NCBI RefSeq assembly: GCF_900099605.1 | Contig: NZ_FNDK01000022.1 | Location: forward strand, 1-57,847 | Direction of reading: 5' to 3' | From: Alteribacillus persepolensis | GTDB lineage: Bacteria; Bacillota; Bacilli; Bacillales; Marinococcaceae | DNA: 57,847 nucleotides | In this document: piece by piece, positions 20,380 to 30,229 of the stretch | How the letters are laid out: the number at the start of each line of letters is the position of its first letter | Position numbering within the stretch: position 1 is the first letter of the stretch | Translations under genes and position numbers: made by a program | Notes under the pieces: generated by a model | The model's input: the letters and a program-made list of their open reading frames with translations, nothing else | What the model was told of the DNA's origin: nothing | The model's database searches: none

Positions 20380-20673
20380 ATGGAAGTAACTGACGTAAGA
20401 CTCCGTCGGGTAAACACAGATGGCCGCATGCGTGCCATTGCCTCCATTACGATGGACAGTGAATTTGTTGTTCATGATATTCGAGTGATTGATGGAAACA
20501 ATGGATTATTCGTTGCGATGCCAAGTAAGCGTACTCCAGACGGAGAATTTAGAGACATCGCCCACCCGATTTCATCGCATACACGCGAAAAAATCCAAAC
20601 AGCTGTTTTGGGTGAGTACAAACGCCAGGGAGAACTTGAAAATCCTGAGTATGAAGAAGCTGGCGCTTCATAA
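20380..20673 (+). CDS. spoVG: SpoVG, RNA/DNA-binding regulatory protein
   Basis: 97 residues. A small beta-rich nucleic-acid-binding protein acting in sporulation, septation and gene regulation. [20 protein letters not shown] at the N-terminus and [19 protein letters not shown] in the middle are strongly conserved. ATG 20380 is used; a TTG 21 nt upstream would include the AAAGGTGG ribosome site. The SigH-type promoter and AT-box lie upstream, and a strong terminator follows. Confidence 0.97.
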   Translation: MEVTDVRLRRVNTDGRMRAIASITMDSEFVVHDIRVIDGNNGLFVAMPSKRTPDGEFRDIAHPISSHTREKIQTAVLGEYKRQGELENPEYEEAGAS

Positions 20674-20708
20674 TAGTACAGGATAAAATATGTGTAAACA
20701 TTTGTATT

Positions 20709-20748
20709 GCCAGGCAGCCTGACGCTCATCAGGCTGCCTGGCTTTTTC
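20709..20748 (+). terminator. spoVG terminator
   Basis: GCCAGGCAGCCTGA pairs with TCAGGCTGCCTGGC and is followed by five T. The stem is perfect. Confidence 0.94.
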
Positions 20749-20848
20749 ATTCTTGAAGGCTGTTAATAAGATGTTATGAATCAATACCCTTTTATCATGC
20801 ATACAAAACGGAAACTTTTGTAAAGTGATGATAATCTTTTAACTTTCC

Positions 20849-20877
20849 TTGAAATACAGAGGGTTTTAGGATATATT
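20849..20877 (+). promoter_or_regulatory. SigA promoter of glmU
   Basis: TTGAAA (20849-20854), 17 nt, TATATT (20872-20877), 34 nt before the start codon. Confidence 0.7.
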
Positions 20878-20911
20878 CGTAATGGAAAACCGGATACTTG
20901 GAGGATGAATA

Positions 20912-22276
20912 ATGAGTAATCGTTACGCGGTCATATTAGCCGCCGGACAAGGAAAACGAATGAAATCAGACTTATATAAAGTGCTTCATCCGGTATGCGG
21001 AAAGCCCATGGTTGAGCATGTTGTTGACAATGTTCGTCGTGCGGGACTGACAGAAGTAGTTACGGTAATCGGACATGGTGCTGATTCTGTGAAGGAGCAT
21101 TTAGGCGATCATGTGTCTTATGTTCTGCAAAAGGAACAGCTCGGTACCGGGCACGCTGTTATGCAAGCAGAAGAATTACTTGCCGATAAAGATGGAGTCA
21201 CTATTGTGCTTTGTGGGGATACCCCTATTATTCGCTCCGAAACCATGGAATCTTTAATGAATTACCATGAAAATACAGGAGCAAAAGCAACTATTTTAAC
21301 TGCGCATGCGGAAGAGCCAGCAGGATATGGACGCATTATTCGTAATGAACAAGGTCAAGTAACCCGCATCGTTGAACACAAAGATGCCAATGAAAACGAA
21401 CGATTGGTGAAAGAAATAAATACCGGAACCTACTGTTTTGATAATAAAGCGTTATTTAAAGCGTTAGAACAAGTAGGGAATAATAATGTACAAGGGGAGT
21501 ATTATCTTCCTGACGTTATAGAAATACTAAAGAAACAAGGTGAACACTTGGCTGCGTGGCAAACAGATGATTTTCATGAAACGATTGGTGTAAATGACCG
21601 TCCCGCTTTAGCAAAGGCGGAAAAAGCATTGAAACATAGAATTAATGAGTACTGGATGAAACAAGGTGTGACAATGATTGATCCAGATCACACGTACATA
21701 TCTGCTGAAGCGGTTTTAGGGCAAGACACCGTTCTCTATCCTGGAACATTTCTTCACGGAAAGGTGAACATTGGCAGAGATTGTGTGATTGGTCCGAACA
21801 CTGAAATAACAGACAGTACGATAGGCTCATATGGGGAAATTAAACAATCTGTTGTGTCTCACAGTACGATTGGCAATTATGTTAAAATAGGACCGTTTGC
21901 TCATATTAGACCGGAAACATCCATTGCAGATGATGTCAAAATAGGAAACTTTGTTGAGTTGAAAAAAACCAGCTTTGGCAAAGGAAGCAAAGCGTCTCAC
22001 CTTAGTTATATCGGAGATGCCGAAGTCGGCAGCGATGTGAATGTAGGCTGTGGTTCCATTACGGTCAATTATGATGGAGAAAAGAAGCATCTGACAAAGA
22101 TTGAAGATGGGGCATTTATTGGATGTAATGCTAACTTAATTGCACCAGTAACGGTGGGAAAAGAGGCATACGTGGCAGCAGGTTCGACCATTACAGAAGA
22201 CGTACCTGGTGAAGCTCTGTCCATTGCACGTTCACGCCAAACAAACAAAGAAGGTTATGTGAAAAAGAAGGATTGA
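20912..22276 (+). CDS. glmU: Bifunctional GlcNAc-1-P uridylyltransferase / GlcN-1-P acetyltransferase
   Basis: 454 residues. It makes UDP-GlcNAc, the first committed precursor of peptidoglycan and teichoic acids. The N-terminal pyrophosphorylase domain (about 1-230) has [18 protein letters not shown] (9-26), where the usual Pro of the S-x-x-P-K motif is Tyr. The C-terminal left-handed beta-helix (about 250-454) is made of hexapeptide repeats, with [11 protein letters not shown] and [19 protein letters not shown] precedes the ATG. It forms a unit with prs, 42 nt downstream. Confidence 0.97.
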   Translation: MSNRYAVILAAGQGKRMKSDLYKVLHPVCGKPMVEHVVDNVRRAGLTEVVTVIGHGADSVKEHLGDHVSYVLQKEQLGTGHAVMQAEELLADKDGVTIVLCGDTPIIRSETMESLMNYHENTGAKATILTAHAEEPAGYGRIIRNEQGQVTRIVEHKDANENERLVKEINTGTYCFDNKALFKALEQVGNNNVQGEYYLPDVIEILKKQGEHLAAWQTDDFHETIGVNDRPALAKAEKALKHRINEYWMKQGVTMIDPDHTYISAEAVLGQDTVLYPGTFLHGKVNIGRDCVIGPNTEITDSTIGSYGEIKQSVVSHSTIGNYVKIGPFAHIRPETSIADDVKIGNFVELKKTSFGKGSKASHLSYIGDAEVGSDVNVGCGSITVNYDGEKKHLTKIEDGAFIGCNANLIAPVTVGKEAYVAAGSTITEDVPGEALSIARSRQTNKEGYVKKKD

Positions 22277-22318
22277 TCACGTCTAAACTTATTTAATTTC
22301 TAACGGAGGGAATAATGA

Positions 22319-23269
22319 ATGTCTATTTATGACGATCCTTATTTGAAGGTGTTCACCTTAAACTCTAACCCTGGTTTAGCTCATGAAGTGACTAAACAAA
22401 TTGGAGTGGAAATGGGGAAGAGTTCTGTCAAGCGTTTTAGCGATGGAGAAATACAAGTCAATATCGAAGAGAGCATTCGAGGATGTGATGTTTTTCTTGT
22501 GCAATCGACTTCAGAACCTGCCAATGAACACTTGATGGAACTTCTTATTATGATTGATGCAATGAAAAGAGCTTCAGCAGCAACGATTAATGTTGTTATC
22601 CCTTATTATGGTTATGCTCGTCAAGATAGAAAGGCAAGATCAAGAGAGCCAATTACATCCAAACTTGTTGCAAACTTACTTGAAACAGCAGGAGCAACAC
22701 GAGTGCTGACCATCGATTTACATGCTACACAAATTCAAGGGTTTTTCGATATTCCCGTTGACCAGTTATTAGCTGAACCAATATTATCCAAACATTTTCA
22801 AGACAAAGGTGTAGAAGATACGGTCATCGTCTCTCCTGACCACGGCGGTGTGGTAAGGGCACGTAAGATGGCTGACCGCCTGCAGGCGCCAATTGCTATT
22901 ATTGATAAGCGCCGTCCGGAGCCAAATGTTTCAGAAGTAATGAATATTGTCGGTAATGTAGAAGGAAAAACAGCTATCATTGTTGATGATATTATCGATA
23001 CAGCTGGCACAATGACACTAGCAGCTGACGCTTTATTAGAAGCTGGTGCAAAAGAAGTGTATGCCTGCAGCACACACCCTGTATTGTCGGGGCCTGCCAT
23101 TGAGCGCATTGAAAACTCCAACATTAAAGAACTTGCTGTAACTAACACTATTGTGCTGCCTGAAGAGAAGAAAATAGATAAGGTTACACAACTCTCACTA
23201 GCCCCGTTAATTGCTGAAGCCATTATCCGGGTACATGAGCAAACATCTGTAAGCACATTATTTGAATAA
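22319..23269 (+). CDS. prs: Ribose-phosphate pyrophosphokinase
   Basis: 316 residues. It makes PRPP from ribose-5-phosphate and ATP for purine, pyrimidine, His, Trp and NAD synthesis. Landmarks are [20 protein letters not shown] (about 40-59), [17 protein letters not shown] (about 100-116) and the PRPP loop [13 protein letters not shown] (about 221-233). A GGAGGG ribosome site lies before ATG 22319. It lies downstream of glmU without a terminator. Confidence 0.97.
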   Translation: MSIYDDPYLKVFTLNSNPGLAHEVTKQIGVEMGKSSVKRFSDGEIQVNIEESIRGCDVFLVQSTSEPANEHLMELLIMIDAMKRASAATINVVIPYYGYARQDRKARSREPITSKLVANLLETAGATRVLTIDLHATQIQGFFDIPVDQLLAEPILSKHFQDKGVEDTVIVSPDHGGVVRARKMADRLQAPIAIIDKRRPEPNVSEVMNIVGNVEGKTAIIVDDIIDTAGTMTLAADALLEAGAKEVYACSTHPVLSGPAIERIENSNIKELAVTNTIVLPEEKKIDKVTQLSLAPLIAEAIIRVHEQTSVSTLFE

Positions 23270-23292
23270 CAGCGTTTATAAAGGCTTTTCAC

Positions 23293-23321
23293 TTGATTTT
23301 CAGCCAATAGAATGATAAAAT
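23293..23321 (+). promoter_or_regulatory. SigA-like promoter of ctc
   Basis: TTGATT (23293-23298), 17 nt, TAAAAT (23316-23321). In B. subtilis ctc is a SigB stress gene. I see no clear SigB element (GTTT/GGGTAT) here. Confidence 0.6.
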
Positions 23322-23386
23322 CCCGATTTAAGTGAGTTAAATTTGATAAAAGGCTAACACGATAAATTAAACGAGGTGAAATAATT

Positions 23387-24034
23387 ATGTCTGCAGTTTT
23401 AGAAGCAAAGCCACGTACAGATCTTAAGCGGTCTGAAAATAAACAATTACGTTTAGACGGATACGTACCTGCTGTTCTTTATGGGAAAGGTACAGAAAGT
23501 ACACCAGTTTCCGTGCCAAACATCGAATTTGTTAAAACACTGCGTGAAGTAGGCAGAAACGGTATTATTGAGTTGGATGTTGAAGGAGCAAGCGGTAAAC
23601 ATAAAGTTATCGTGCATGATGTTCAAGTTGATCCAATTAAAGATTATCTTGTACACATTGATTTCTTTGAAGTAGATTTGAAATCTGAAATGGAAGCAGA
23701 AGTTGCAGTGAATCTTGTAGGGGATGCACCTGGCGTCAAAGAAGGCGGAGTGCTTTCTCACCTGCTGTACAATGTCACTGTACGCGCACTTCCAACAGAT
23801 ATCCCTGAAGAAATTACAATCGATGTTTCTGAGTTAAACATCGGAGATTCCGTACAAGTTGCTGACTTGACATCTGGAAAAGCATTTGAGTTTACAAATG
23901 AACCAGAAGAAACCGTTGTGACAATCCTTCCTCCTGAACAGCAAGGAACTGGCGATGGAGAAGAAGCAGAAGAGCCGGAACTCGTTGAAACAAAAGATGA
24001 CAATGCAGGAGAAGAAGAGGAAAAATCTGAGTAA
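23387..24034 (+). CDS. ctc: Ribosomal protein L25/TL5 (Ctc)
   Basis: 215 residues. A 5S rRNA-binding protein of the long CTC/TL5 type: N-terminal L25 domain (about 1-95, with LRLDGYVPAVLYG) and a C-terminal TL5 domain (about 100-185). The tail (about 186-215) is extremely acidic, with over half Glu/Asp. The GAGGTGAAA ribosome site is clear. A terminator follows. 5S rRNA and RNase M5, two other parts of 5S biology, are also encoded in this window. Confidence 0.96.
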   Translation: MSAVLEAKPRTDLKRSENKQLRLDGYVPAVLYGKGTESTPVSVPNIEFVKTLREVGRNGIIELDVEGASGKHKVIVHDVQVDPIKDYLVHIDFFEVDLKSEMEAEVAVNLVGDAPGVKEGGVLSHLLYNVTVRALPTDIPEEITIDVSELNIGDSVQVADLTSGKAFEFTNEPEETVVTILPPEQQGTGDGEEAEEPELVETKDDNAGEEEEKSE

Positions 24035-24041
24035 ACGAAAG

Positions 24042-24074
24042 AAGGTATAGCCGGTGAACAGGTTATGCCTTTTC
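24042..24074 (+). terminator. ctc terminator
   Basis: AAGGTATA pairs with TATGCCTT around a 13-nt loop and is followed by TTTT. Confidence 0.75.
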
Positions 24075-24123
24075 CCGTTTCTCCACGAACCTTTTTAACA
24101 TGTAAATGGGTGCGAATGATTTT

Positions 24124-24194
24124 CGCAGGCAGAAGGGGATGATTAGAAACGAGCCAAGTATGCTCTGTTTTCTATGATACCTCGGCTGTCTGCG
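24124..24194. other. 71-nt imperfect long hairpin
   Basis: The outer stem is CGCAGGCAG (24124-24132) with CTGTCTGCG (24186-24194). The inner stem is TAGAAACGAG with CTCTGTTTTCTA. It lies between the ctc terminator and pth in a spacer of 450 nt. Function unknown. Confidence 0.5.
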
Positions 24195-24213
24195 TTCTTT
24201 ATCAGAAATAAGG

Positions 24214-24400
24214 TTCTATAGAGTCTGTTGGGGTTATCGGTCACCTCCCTCTTTCTGGCTGGACGGCTCTTCAGCTGCGGCTTTTTTCGCAGGTGCGTCG
24301 TCCGCCAGGTAAGAAAAACATGGCTTGTCGCCGAGCCTTTATGGCGGAAGCTGCTGTTTTTCTTATCCTTTCATCCTTTAACAAAGATAAACGTTCCTAA
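24214..24400. repeat. Dispersed repeat, family B, copy 2
   Basis: It starts CTATAGAGTCTGTTGGGGTTAT, contains CCTCTTTCTGGCTGGACGGCT and a GCTGCGGCTTTTTTCGCAGG block, then an inverted repeat (TAAGAAAAACA with TGTTTTTCTTA). It ends in CTTTAACAAAGATAAACGTTCC. The last 46 nt recur in reverse orientation near 16957-17003. No gene is visible in the 24035-24486 spacer. Confidence 0.6.
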
Positions 24401-24486
24401 CATCATGCTAGAAAGCATATCATCTATTCACCCCAACATTTGTATAAGAACCAGAAATAAAACATATACAAAAAGGAGCAAGTATT

Positions 24487-25053
24487 GTGAAAGTAATTGC
24501 AGGACTTGGAAATCCTGGACCAAAATATGCTGAAACGCGCCATAATGTTGGTTTTAAAGCAATGGATCAATTAACAAATAAACTAGAATTGTCATGGAAA
24601 GAAGACAAAAAAAGCCTAATGTGTGAAACAAGGGTTGGTACCGAGAAGGTATTGCTCTTAAAACCAATGACATACATGAACTTATCTGGAGAGGCGATAC
24701 AGCCCGTGATGTCTTTTTATAATTTAGATGTGGATGATTTGCTCGTCATCTATGATGATCTCGATTTAGAAACGGGTGCACTGCGATTGCGCTTGAAAGG
24801 CGGACATGGCGGACATAATGGTATTCGTTCTATCATTGATCATTTAGGAGCTAAAGATTTTAAGCGTATCCGTATTGGTGTTGGTCATCCGAATAATGGA
24901 AATTCTGTTATTTCTCACGTTTTAGGAACGTTTGCTCCGGATGAAAAGAAAGCAGTACACGACGCGATTGATTTGTCTGCACAAGCAGCCGAAATGTGGC
25001 TGACTCATCCGTTCAATGATGTGATGAACCATTTTAATAGAAAAAAATCGTAA
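24487..25053 (+). CDS. pth: Peptidyl-tRNA hydrolase
   Basis: 188 residues (SpoVC in B. subtilis). It recycles peptidyl-tRNA released from stalled ribosomes. The motifs are AGLGNPGPKYAETRHNVGF (5-23), with the catalytic His20 in RHNVG, and LKPMTYMNLSG (about 59-69). DDLDLETGALRLRLKGG and GHGGHNGIRSI complete the active site. The start is GTG at 24487 after AAAGGAGC. fin follows after 87 nt. Confidence 0.97.
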   Translation: MKVIAGLGNPGPKYAETRHNVGFKAMDQLTNKLELSWKEDKKSLMCETRVGTEKVLLLKPMTYMNLSGEAIQPVMSFYNLDVDDLLVIYDDLDLETGALRLRLKGGHGGHNGIRSIIDHLGAKDFKRIRIGVGHPNNGNSVISHVLGTFAPDEKKAVHDAIDLSAQAAEMWLTHPFNDVMNHFNRKKS

Positions 25054-25140
25054 GAAGGTAAAGTATAGCTGCTATTTTTGCTGTTCATACTAAAGGAAAA
25101 ACAATAACGTTTAGCAGCAGACAGCAAAAGGAGCAGGCAT

Positions 25141-25374
25141 ATGGCTATAAGGTACTATTGCAGGCATTGTGGCACATCGGTTGGAACTTTAGAAGACGAA
25201 GAATTACTTGTATCACCTCGTCTAGGTTTTGATCAATTATCCGATGAAGAACAGCAGCAAATCATTCATTATGGGTCGGATGGACATGTGCACGTGAGAA
25301 TTACGTGTGAACATTGTGAACAAGCATTAGAAGAAAATCCCGACCTACACGAACTGGATCGGTGGATACATTAA
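25141..25374 (+). CDS. fin: Fin (YabK), anti-SigF factor
   Basis: 77 residues. Fin is a zinc-binding forespore protein that inhibits SigF and promotes the switch to SigG. Two zinc knuckles are visible: CRHC (about 8-11) and CEHC (about 59-62). The N-terminus IRYYCRHCGTSVGTLE and the central LGFDQLSDEEQ match the family. With gin at the left of the window, two small zinc anti-sigma factors acting in the forespore are encoded here. A terminator follows. Confidence 0.92.
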   Translation: MAIRYYCRHCGTSVGTLEDEELLVSPRLGFDQLSDEEQQQIIHYGSDGHVHVRITCEHCEQALEENPDLHELDRWIH

Positions 25375-25388
25375 AAATCTTTCAAGTG

Positions 25389-25446
25389 AAAATGGGGACT
25401 GGCGCTTCATCCGACAAGCTAGGTGAAGAACGGCCGGCCCATTTTT
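25389..25446 (+). terminator. fin terminator
   Basis: AAAATGGG pairs with CCCATTTTT across a branched inner stem (CTTCAT with GGTGAAG). Confidence 0.8.
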
Positions 25447-25830
25447 CTGCTTGTTGTTTACGCATGAAACCGGACGGCAGTCTTATATAATATAATAGTG
25501 AGAGTAAGCCGTGTTTGCACGCTTATTAATGAAAAAGAGCACTTGGACTGGTATCCTGACAGAAAGAAGTTCAGCTAAGGTTCCGGAACTTCTTTAAAGG
25601 ACTTCTGTGCAGCCATCACATCTGCGGAAGTGCTTTCTGCAACAATGCCGAACGGGTTCCTATTTTGGTAGAATTCTCGGGTTGCTTTGTTGTGCATGCA
25701 CTGGTTTTTTCAGTATATTGACAACGTTGACGATTCGCCTATGCTAATAAGTTAAACTTTTCTATCAGTGCAAAAAGAGAAAAGTAAATAACATTCACGG
25801 GAACTGGATATAGGGGAAGGAACGAAGGAG
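25447..25830. other. Spacer between fin and mfd
   Basis: It holds a perfect 10-bp inverted repeat (AAAGAAGTTC 25563-25572 with GAACTTCTTT 25586-25595) and an AATGCCGAACGGGTTCCTA block reminiscent of family A repeats. Overlapping TTGACA/TTGACG hexamers lie at 25718-25732 without a good -10. No gene is seen. Confidence 0.45.
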
Positions 25831-25840
25831 GAAATGGGCC

Positions 25841-28800
25841 ATGAAGGGATTGCAAGACATCCTGGCAGATAATCACCACGTGAACGCCGTTTTAGAGGGT
25901 ATTGAAAACAACTTAAAAGAGCAGCTAGTGGCAGGTTTGAGTGGTTCTGCCCGTACCTTTTTTATGTCTCTGGCTAAATCAAAAATAGATCGGCCGCAGC
26001 TAGTAATCACTCATACGTTATATCAGGCACAAAAGCTATACGAAGATTTAACAGATTTACTCGAGCAAGACGTGTATTTGTACCCGGTAAATGAGTTAAT
26101 ATCTTCAGAAATTGCAACAGCTAGTCCAGAAATGCGAGCGCAAAGGATTGAAGTGTTAAACCATTTAGTGAAAGGGTTTAATGGCATTGTTATCGTGCCA
26201 GTTGCTGGAGTCAGGAGGCTTTTGCCGCCTGTTTCATTATGGAAAAATTCACAAGTACTACTGAAACAAGGCGATGATTTAGAGTTAGATACATTTTTAA
26301 CACAATTGCAAGCAATGGGGTATCAGCGGGCAGATATGGTTTCTGCTCCAGGGGAATATAGTATTAGAGGCGGTATTATTGACATATACACGCTCACAGA
26401 AGAACACCCTGTACGTATTGAATTATTTGATACAGAAATTGATTCAATGCGGCATTTTCAAGTAGATGACCAGCGTTCGCTTCAACCCATATCCAACGTA
26501 ACGGTTGGGCCGGCACAAGAGACGATTTTGTATGAAGAACAGTATAAAAAGGCAGCCGAAGCACTAGAGGTGTCTCTTGCACAAACATTAAAAGAAGTGA
26601 AAAATAATGAAGTGAAAGAAAAGCTTCAAGAACATTTAACCTATGAAAAAGAGCAGCTTCAGGAACAAACTCGTTTTCAGGGTATATACAAGTACATGGA
26701 GTTTTTTTACGAACAACGAACAACCCTGTTGTCGTATTTTTCAGACAACGGTGTTGTTTTTCTTGATGAAATCAGCCGAGTGCAGGAAATGGCGGAAAGG
26801 CTGGACAAAGAAGAAGCAGAATGGGCAACAACTGTGCTTGAACAAGGGGAAATCCCTCACGATATTTCTTTATCGGTGCGATTTGATAAATTATTTGAAC
26901 GTCAGCCAAACCCGCGTGTCTATTTCTCACTGTTTTTACGAAACATTGCATCTATTCAGCCGCAAAACATCGCCAATATTCAGTGCAAGGCTATGCAGCA
27001 ATTCCATGGGCAGATGCCTGTGTTACAGAACGAAATGGAACGCTGGCATAAGGGCGGTTATACTGTTGTGTTTGTGGCAAGTGATGAAGATCGTGCAAAA
27101 AGGCTGGAAAATGTGTTAGAAGACTATGGCATGCAAGCGGATCGGGTGTCTCGCGATACTGAATTTTCAACGCAGCGTGCTTCTATTGTTGAAGGTCAGC
27201 TTCACAGTGGTTTTGAATTGCCGATGGAAAAAATTGCGGTAATTACGGAACAAGAAACTTTTACAAAGAAGGTAAGCAAAACCAAGCGTAGACAAAAATT
27301 AACCAATGCTGAACGCATCAAGAGTTATTCTGAGCTTCAAGTAGGAGATTTAGTGGTTCACATCAATCACGGTATTGGAAAATATCTAGGAATCGAAACA
27401 CTTGAAGTAAACGGAATTCATAAGGACTATTTAAACATTTCCTATGCTGGAAACGACAAATTGTATGTCCCTGTTGAGCAAATTGATCAAGTGCAAAAAT
27501 ACGTCGGGTCCGAAGATAAAGATCCGAAAATATATAAATTGGGCGGAAACGATTGGAAAAAAGTAAAGCGTAAAGTGCAGTCATCTGTACAAGATATTGC
27601 GGACGACTTGATTAAAATTTATGCGGAACGAGAAGCGTCAAAAGGATATGCATTTTCTAATAATGAGGCAGAAGAACAGGAGTTTGCTTCTACTTTTCCA
27701 TATCAAGAGACAGAAGATCAACTTAAAGCCATTCAAGAAATCAAAGAAGATATGGAGCGTGAACGTCCGATGGACCGTCTGTTGTGTGGCGATGTCGGAT
27801 ATGGAAAAACAGAAGTTGCTATCCGGGCCATTTTTAAAGCGGTACTTGATGGAAAACAAGTAGCTTTTCTTGTACCGACGACAATTTTGGCACAGCAGCA
27901 TTTTGATACGCTGTCTGAACGTTTTGCTGACTACCCAATTAATATTGGTTTATTGAGTCGTTTTCGTACACGCAAGCAGCAAACGGAAACCATTAATGGA
28001 GTGAAAACAGGCGGTATTGATATTGTGGTAGGCACCCACCGAATTTTATCCAAGGACGTAAAATTTAAAGATTTGGGTCTTTTGATTGTGGATGAAGAGC
28101 AGCGATTTGGTGTCACCCACAAAGAAAAAATTAAGCAGCTAAAAGCAAATATTGATGTACTGACATTGACAGCAACGCCAATACCTAGAACGCTGCATAT
28201 GTCAATGTTAGGTGTTCGTGATTTGTCTGTCATTGAAACGCCGCCAGAGAATCGTTTCCCCGTACAGACATATGTGCTTGATTATAATGCTGCTCTAATG
28301 AAAGAAGCAGTGGAAAGAGAGTTAGCCCGGGGCGGTCAAGTCTACTTTTTATACAATCGTGTAGATAATATCAGCCGTATGGCAGAACAAGTCTCTATGC
28401 TGGTGCCAGAAGCAGAAGTTTCGTATGCTCATGGACAAATGAACGAACAGGAATTAGAGTCTGTAATGATCGACTTTTTGGAAGGTAATAAAGATGTCCT
28501 TGTAACAACGACTATTATTGAGACAGGTGTGGACATCCCAAATGTGAATACGCTCATTATATATAATGCAGATAAAATGGGATTATCGCAATTATACCAG
28601 ATTAGAGGTCGTGTCGGCCGCTCCAATCGCGTAGCTTACGCTTATTTAACTTATCAACGGGACAAAGTATTGACGGAAGTCGCTGAAAAACGCTTGCAGG
28701 CAATTAAAGAATTTACCGAACTTGGTTCAGGTTTTAAAATTGCTATGCGTGACTTGTCGATACGTGGTGCCGGTAATTTATTAGGTGCAGAGCAGCATGG

Positions 28801-29374
28801 CTTTATTGATTCTGTCGGTTTTGATTTATATTCGCAAATGCTCAAAGAAGCCATTGAAGAACGGAAACTTGATAAACCAAAAGCCAAGCAGCCGGAAACC
28901 GATATTGACGTTAGAGTAGATGCATACATTCCAGCAAGTTATATTAGTGATTCTAAGCAAAAAATTGAAATGTATAAACGGTTTAAAGGGCTTGAAACTC
29001 TTGAAGATTTGCGCGATTTGCAAGATGAGATGATTGATCGCTTTGGTGATTATCCAAAAGAGACTAATGATTTGTTCCGTCTTTCCAAAATAAAAGTACT
29101 TGCAAAAACAAATGGATTTGAATCGATTATGCAAGAAGGCGGAAAAATAACGATGCTTTTGACAGGAGAGACGAGCCAAAATATCGATGGTTCCAAACTT
29201 TTTGAAATTGTGAATGAATACGGCCGGGAAGTTGGCTTAGGAACAGAGGACCAAAAAATAAAGATTGTCATGTACCAGAATCGAATGTCAAGCACCCGCC
29301 TGCTCGACGTCATGGAAATGTTAGTGGAAAAATTACCAGAAGCTCGCAAATCAACAGAGACAGCTTCTTCCTAA
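25841..29374 (+). CDS. mfd: Transcription-repair coupling factor
   Basis: 1177 residues. A DNA translocase that removes RNA polymerase stalled at lesions and recruits UvrA. The N-terminal UvrB-like module (about 1-470) is followed by the CarD-like RNA-polymerase-interacting domain (LQVGDLVVHINHGIGKYLGIE, about 499-519). SF2 motor domains follow, with Walker A LCGDVGYGKTEVA (about 649-661), DEEQ box (about 750) and motif VI QIRGRVGRS (about 922-930). The C-terminal TRCF domain has AYIPASYISD. It is the longest gene in the window, preceded by GAAGGAGG. Confidence 0.98.
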   Translation: MKGLQDILADNHHVNAVLEGIENNLKEQLVAGLSGSARTFFMSLAKSKIDRPQLVITHTLYQAQKLYEDLTDLLEQDVYLYPVNELISSEIATASPEMRAQRIEVLNHLVKGFNGIVIVPVAGVRRLLPPVSLWKNSQVLLKQGDDLELDTFLTQLQAMGYQRADMVSAPGEYSIRGGIIDIYTLTEEHPVRIELFDTEIDSMRHFQVDDQRSLQPISNVTVGPAQETILYEEQYKKAAEALEVSLAQTLKEVKNNEVKEKLQEHLTYEKEQLQEQTRFQGIYKYMEFFYEQRTTLLSYFSDNGVVFLDEISRVQEMAERLDKEEAEWATTVLEQGEIPHDISLSVRFDKLFERQPNPRVYFSLFLRNIASIQPQNIANIQCKAMQQFHGQMPVLQNEMERWHKGGYTVVFVASDEDRAKRLENVLEDYGMQADRVSRDTEFSTQRASIVEGQLHSGFELPMEKIAVITEQETFTKKVSKTKRRQKLTNAERIKSYSELQVGDLVVHINHGIGKYLGIETLEVNGIHKDYLNISYAGNDKLYVPVEQIDQVQKYVGSEDKDPKIYKLGGNDWKKVKRKVQSSVQDIADDLIKIYAEREASKGYAFSNNEAEEQEFASTFPYQETEDQLKAIQEIKEDMERERPMDRLLCGDVGYGKTEVAIRAIFKAVLDGKQVAFLVPTTILAQQHFDTLSERFADYPINIGLLSRFRTRKQQTETINGVKTGGIDIVVGTHRILSKDVKFKDLGLLIVDEEQRFGVTHKEKIKQLKANIDVLTLTATPIPRTLHMSMLGVRDLSVIETPPENRFPVQTYVLDYNAALMKEAVERELARGGQVYFLYNRVDNISRMAEQVSMLVPEAEVSYAHGQMNEQELESVMIDFLEGNKDVLVTTTIIETGVDIPNVNTLIIYNADKMGLSQLYQIRGRVGRSNRVAYAYLTYQRDKVLTEVAEKRLQAIKEFTELGSGFKIAMRDLSIRGAGNLLGAEQHGFIDSVGFDLYSQMLKEAIEERKLDKPKAKQPETDIDVRVDAYIPASYISDSKQKIEMYKRFKGLETLEDLRDLQDEMIDRFGDYPKETNDLFRLSKIKVLAKTNGFESIMQEGGKITMLLTGETSQNIDGSKLFEIVNEYGREVGLGTEDQKIKIVMYQNRMSSTRLLDVMEMLVEKLPEARKSTETASS

Positions 29375-29573
29375 AATAAAAGAAAACGCCAGTTTTTAAA
29401 AAATGATGCATAGTTATTTACCTGCGGTGGATAATAAAAACAATAATAAGAAAGAGACGGGGGAACTTCCAGCAAAGTGAATTCTCCTAAAAAAGGAAGA
29501 GACAATCGTTGAACTAATCCTTATGTCTCGATCAACTTTAGAATCACATCTCTAGAAAGGGAGGCACACTTCC

Positions 29574-30116
29574 ATGATGAAAGCAACTGGTATTGTCCGC
29601 CGCATCGATGATTTAGGAAGAGTTGTAATACCAAAAGAAATTCGTCGCACATTGCGTATCAGAGAAGGGGATCCACTCGAGATATTTGTGGATCGTGATG
29701 GGGAAGTTATCTTGAAAAAATATTCCCCTATCTCTGAGCTTGGTGATTTTGCAAAAGAGTATGCTGAGGCACTGTACGACACCCTGCATCACCCGGTTTT
29801 GGTCGCTGACCGCGATACGTTCATTGCAGTGTCAGGCGGGGTGAAAAAAGACTACGCAAACAAAAGTGTTGGCAGTGCTGTAGAGGAAGCTATCAGTGAA
29901 CGCAAAACCGTTGTTACTTCGAATAAGGGAGAATACAATATTGTCAGTGACCATGAAGAAACAATGAGAGGGTACGCAGTAGCTCCTATTATTGCTAATG
30001 GTGACCCTATCGGAGCAGTTGTCATGATAGCAAAAGATGACAAAGTAGACGAAGCCATTTCTGGAAAATTGTTAGAAACGGCCGCCGGCTTTTTAGCCAG
30101 ACAAATGGAGCAATAA
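29574..30116 (+). CDS. spoVT: Stage V sporulation protein T
   Basis: 180 residues. A forespore regulator of SigG genes. The N-terminal AbrB-type swapped-hairpin domain (ATGIVRRIDDLGRVVIPKEI, about 3-22) resembles that of AbrB at 8007-8297. The C-terminal GAF domain is about 55-180. ATG 29574 or the adjacent ATG 29577 could be used; GAAAGGGAGG lies upstream. A terminator follows. Confidence 0.97.
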   Translation: MMKATGIVRRIDDLGRVVIPKEIRRTLRIREGDPLEIFVDRDGEVILKKYSPISELGDFAKEYAEALYDTLHHPVLVADRDTFIAVSGGVKKDYANKSVGSAVEEAISERKTVVTSNKGEYNIVSDHEETMRGYAVAPIIANGDPIGAVVMIAKDDKVDEAISGKLLETAAGFLARQMEQ

Positions 30117-30138
30117 TTGATTTTGTTCTTAAGACTAT

Positions 30139-30172
30139 AAGCTGCCTTTTGCAAAGAAGGGCAGCTTTTTTA
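30139..30172 (+). terminator. spoVT terminator
   Basis: AAGCTGCC pairs with GGCAGCTT and is followed by six T. Confidence 0.92.
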
Positions 30173-30229
30173 TGTTCATTGTCTCCTTCTTTGCTGTGAT
30201 ATACTGAGAAAAGTGAAAGGGAGATAAGC

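Noticed and set aside
22798-23307. 169-codon minus-strand frame opposite prs
   Set aside because: A shadow of the conserved prs frame with low-complexity composition and no start signal.
25718-25750. mfd promoter from TTGACA/TTGACG hexamers
   Set aside because: No -10 hexamer at an acceptable distance from either; left unassigned.
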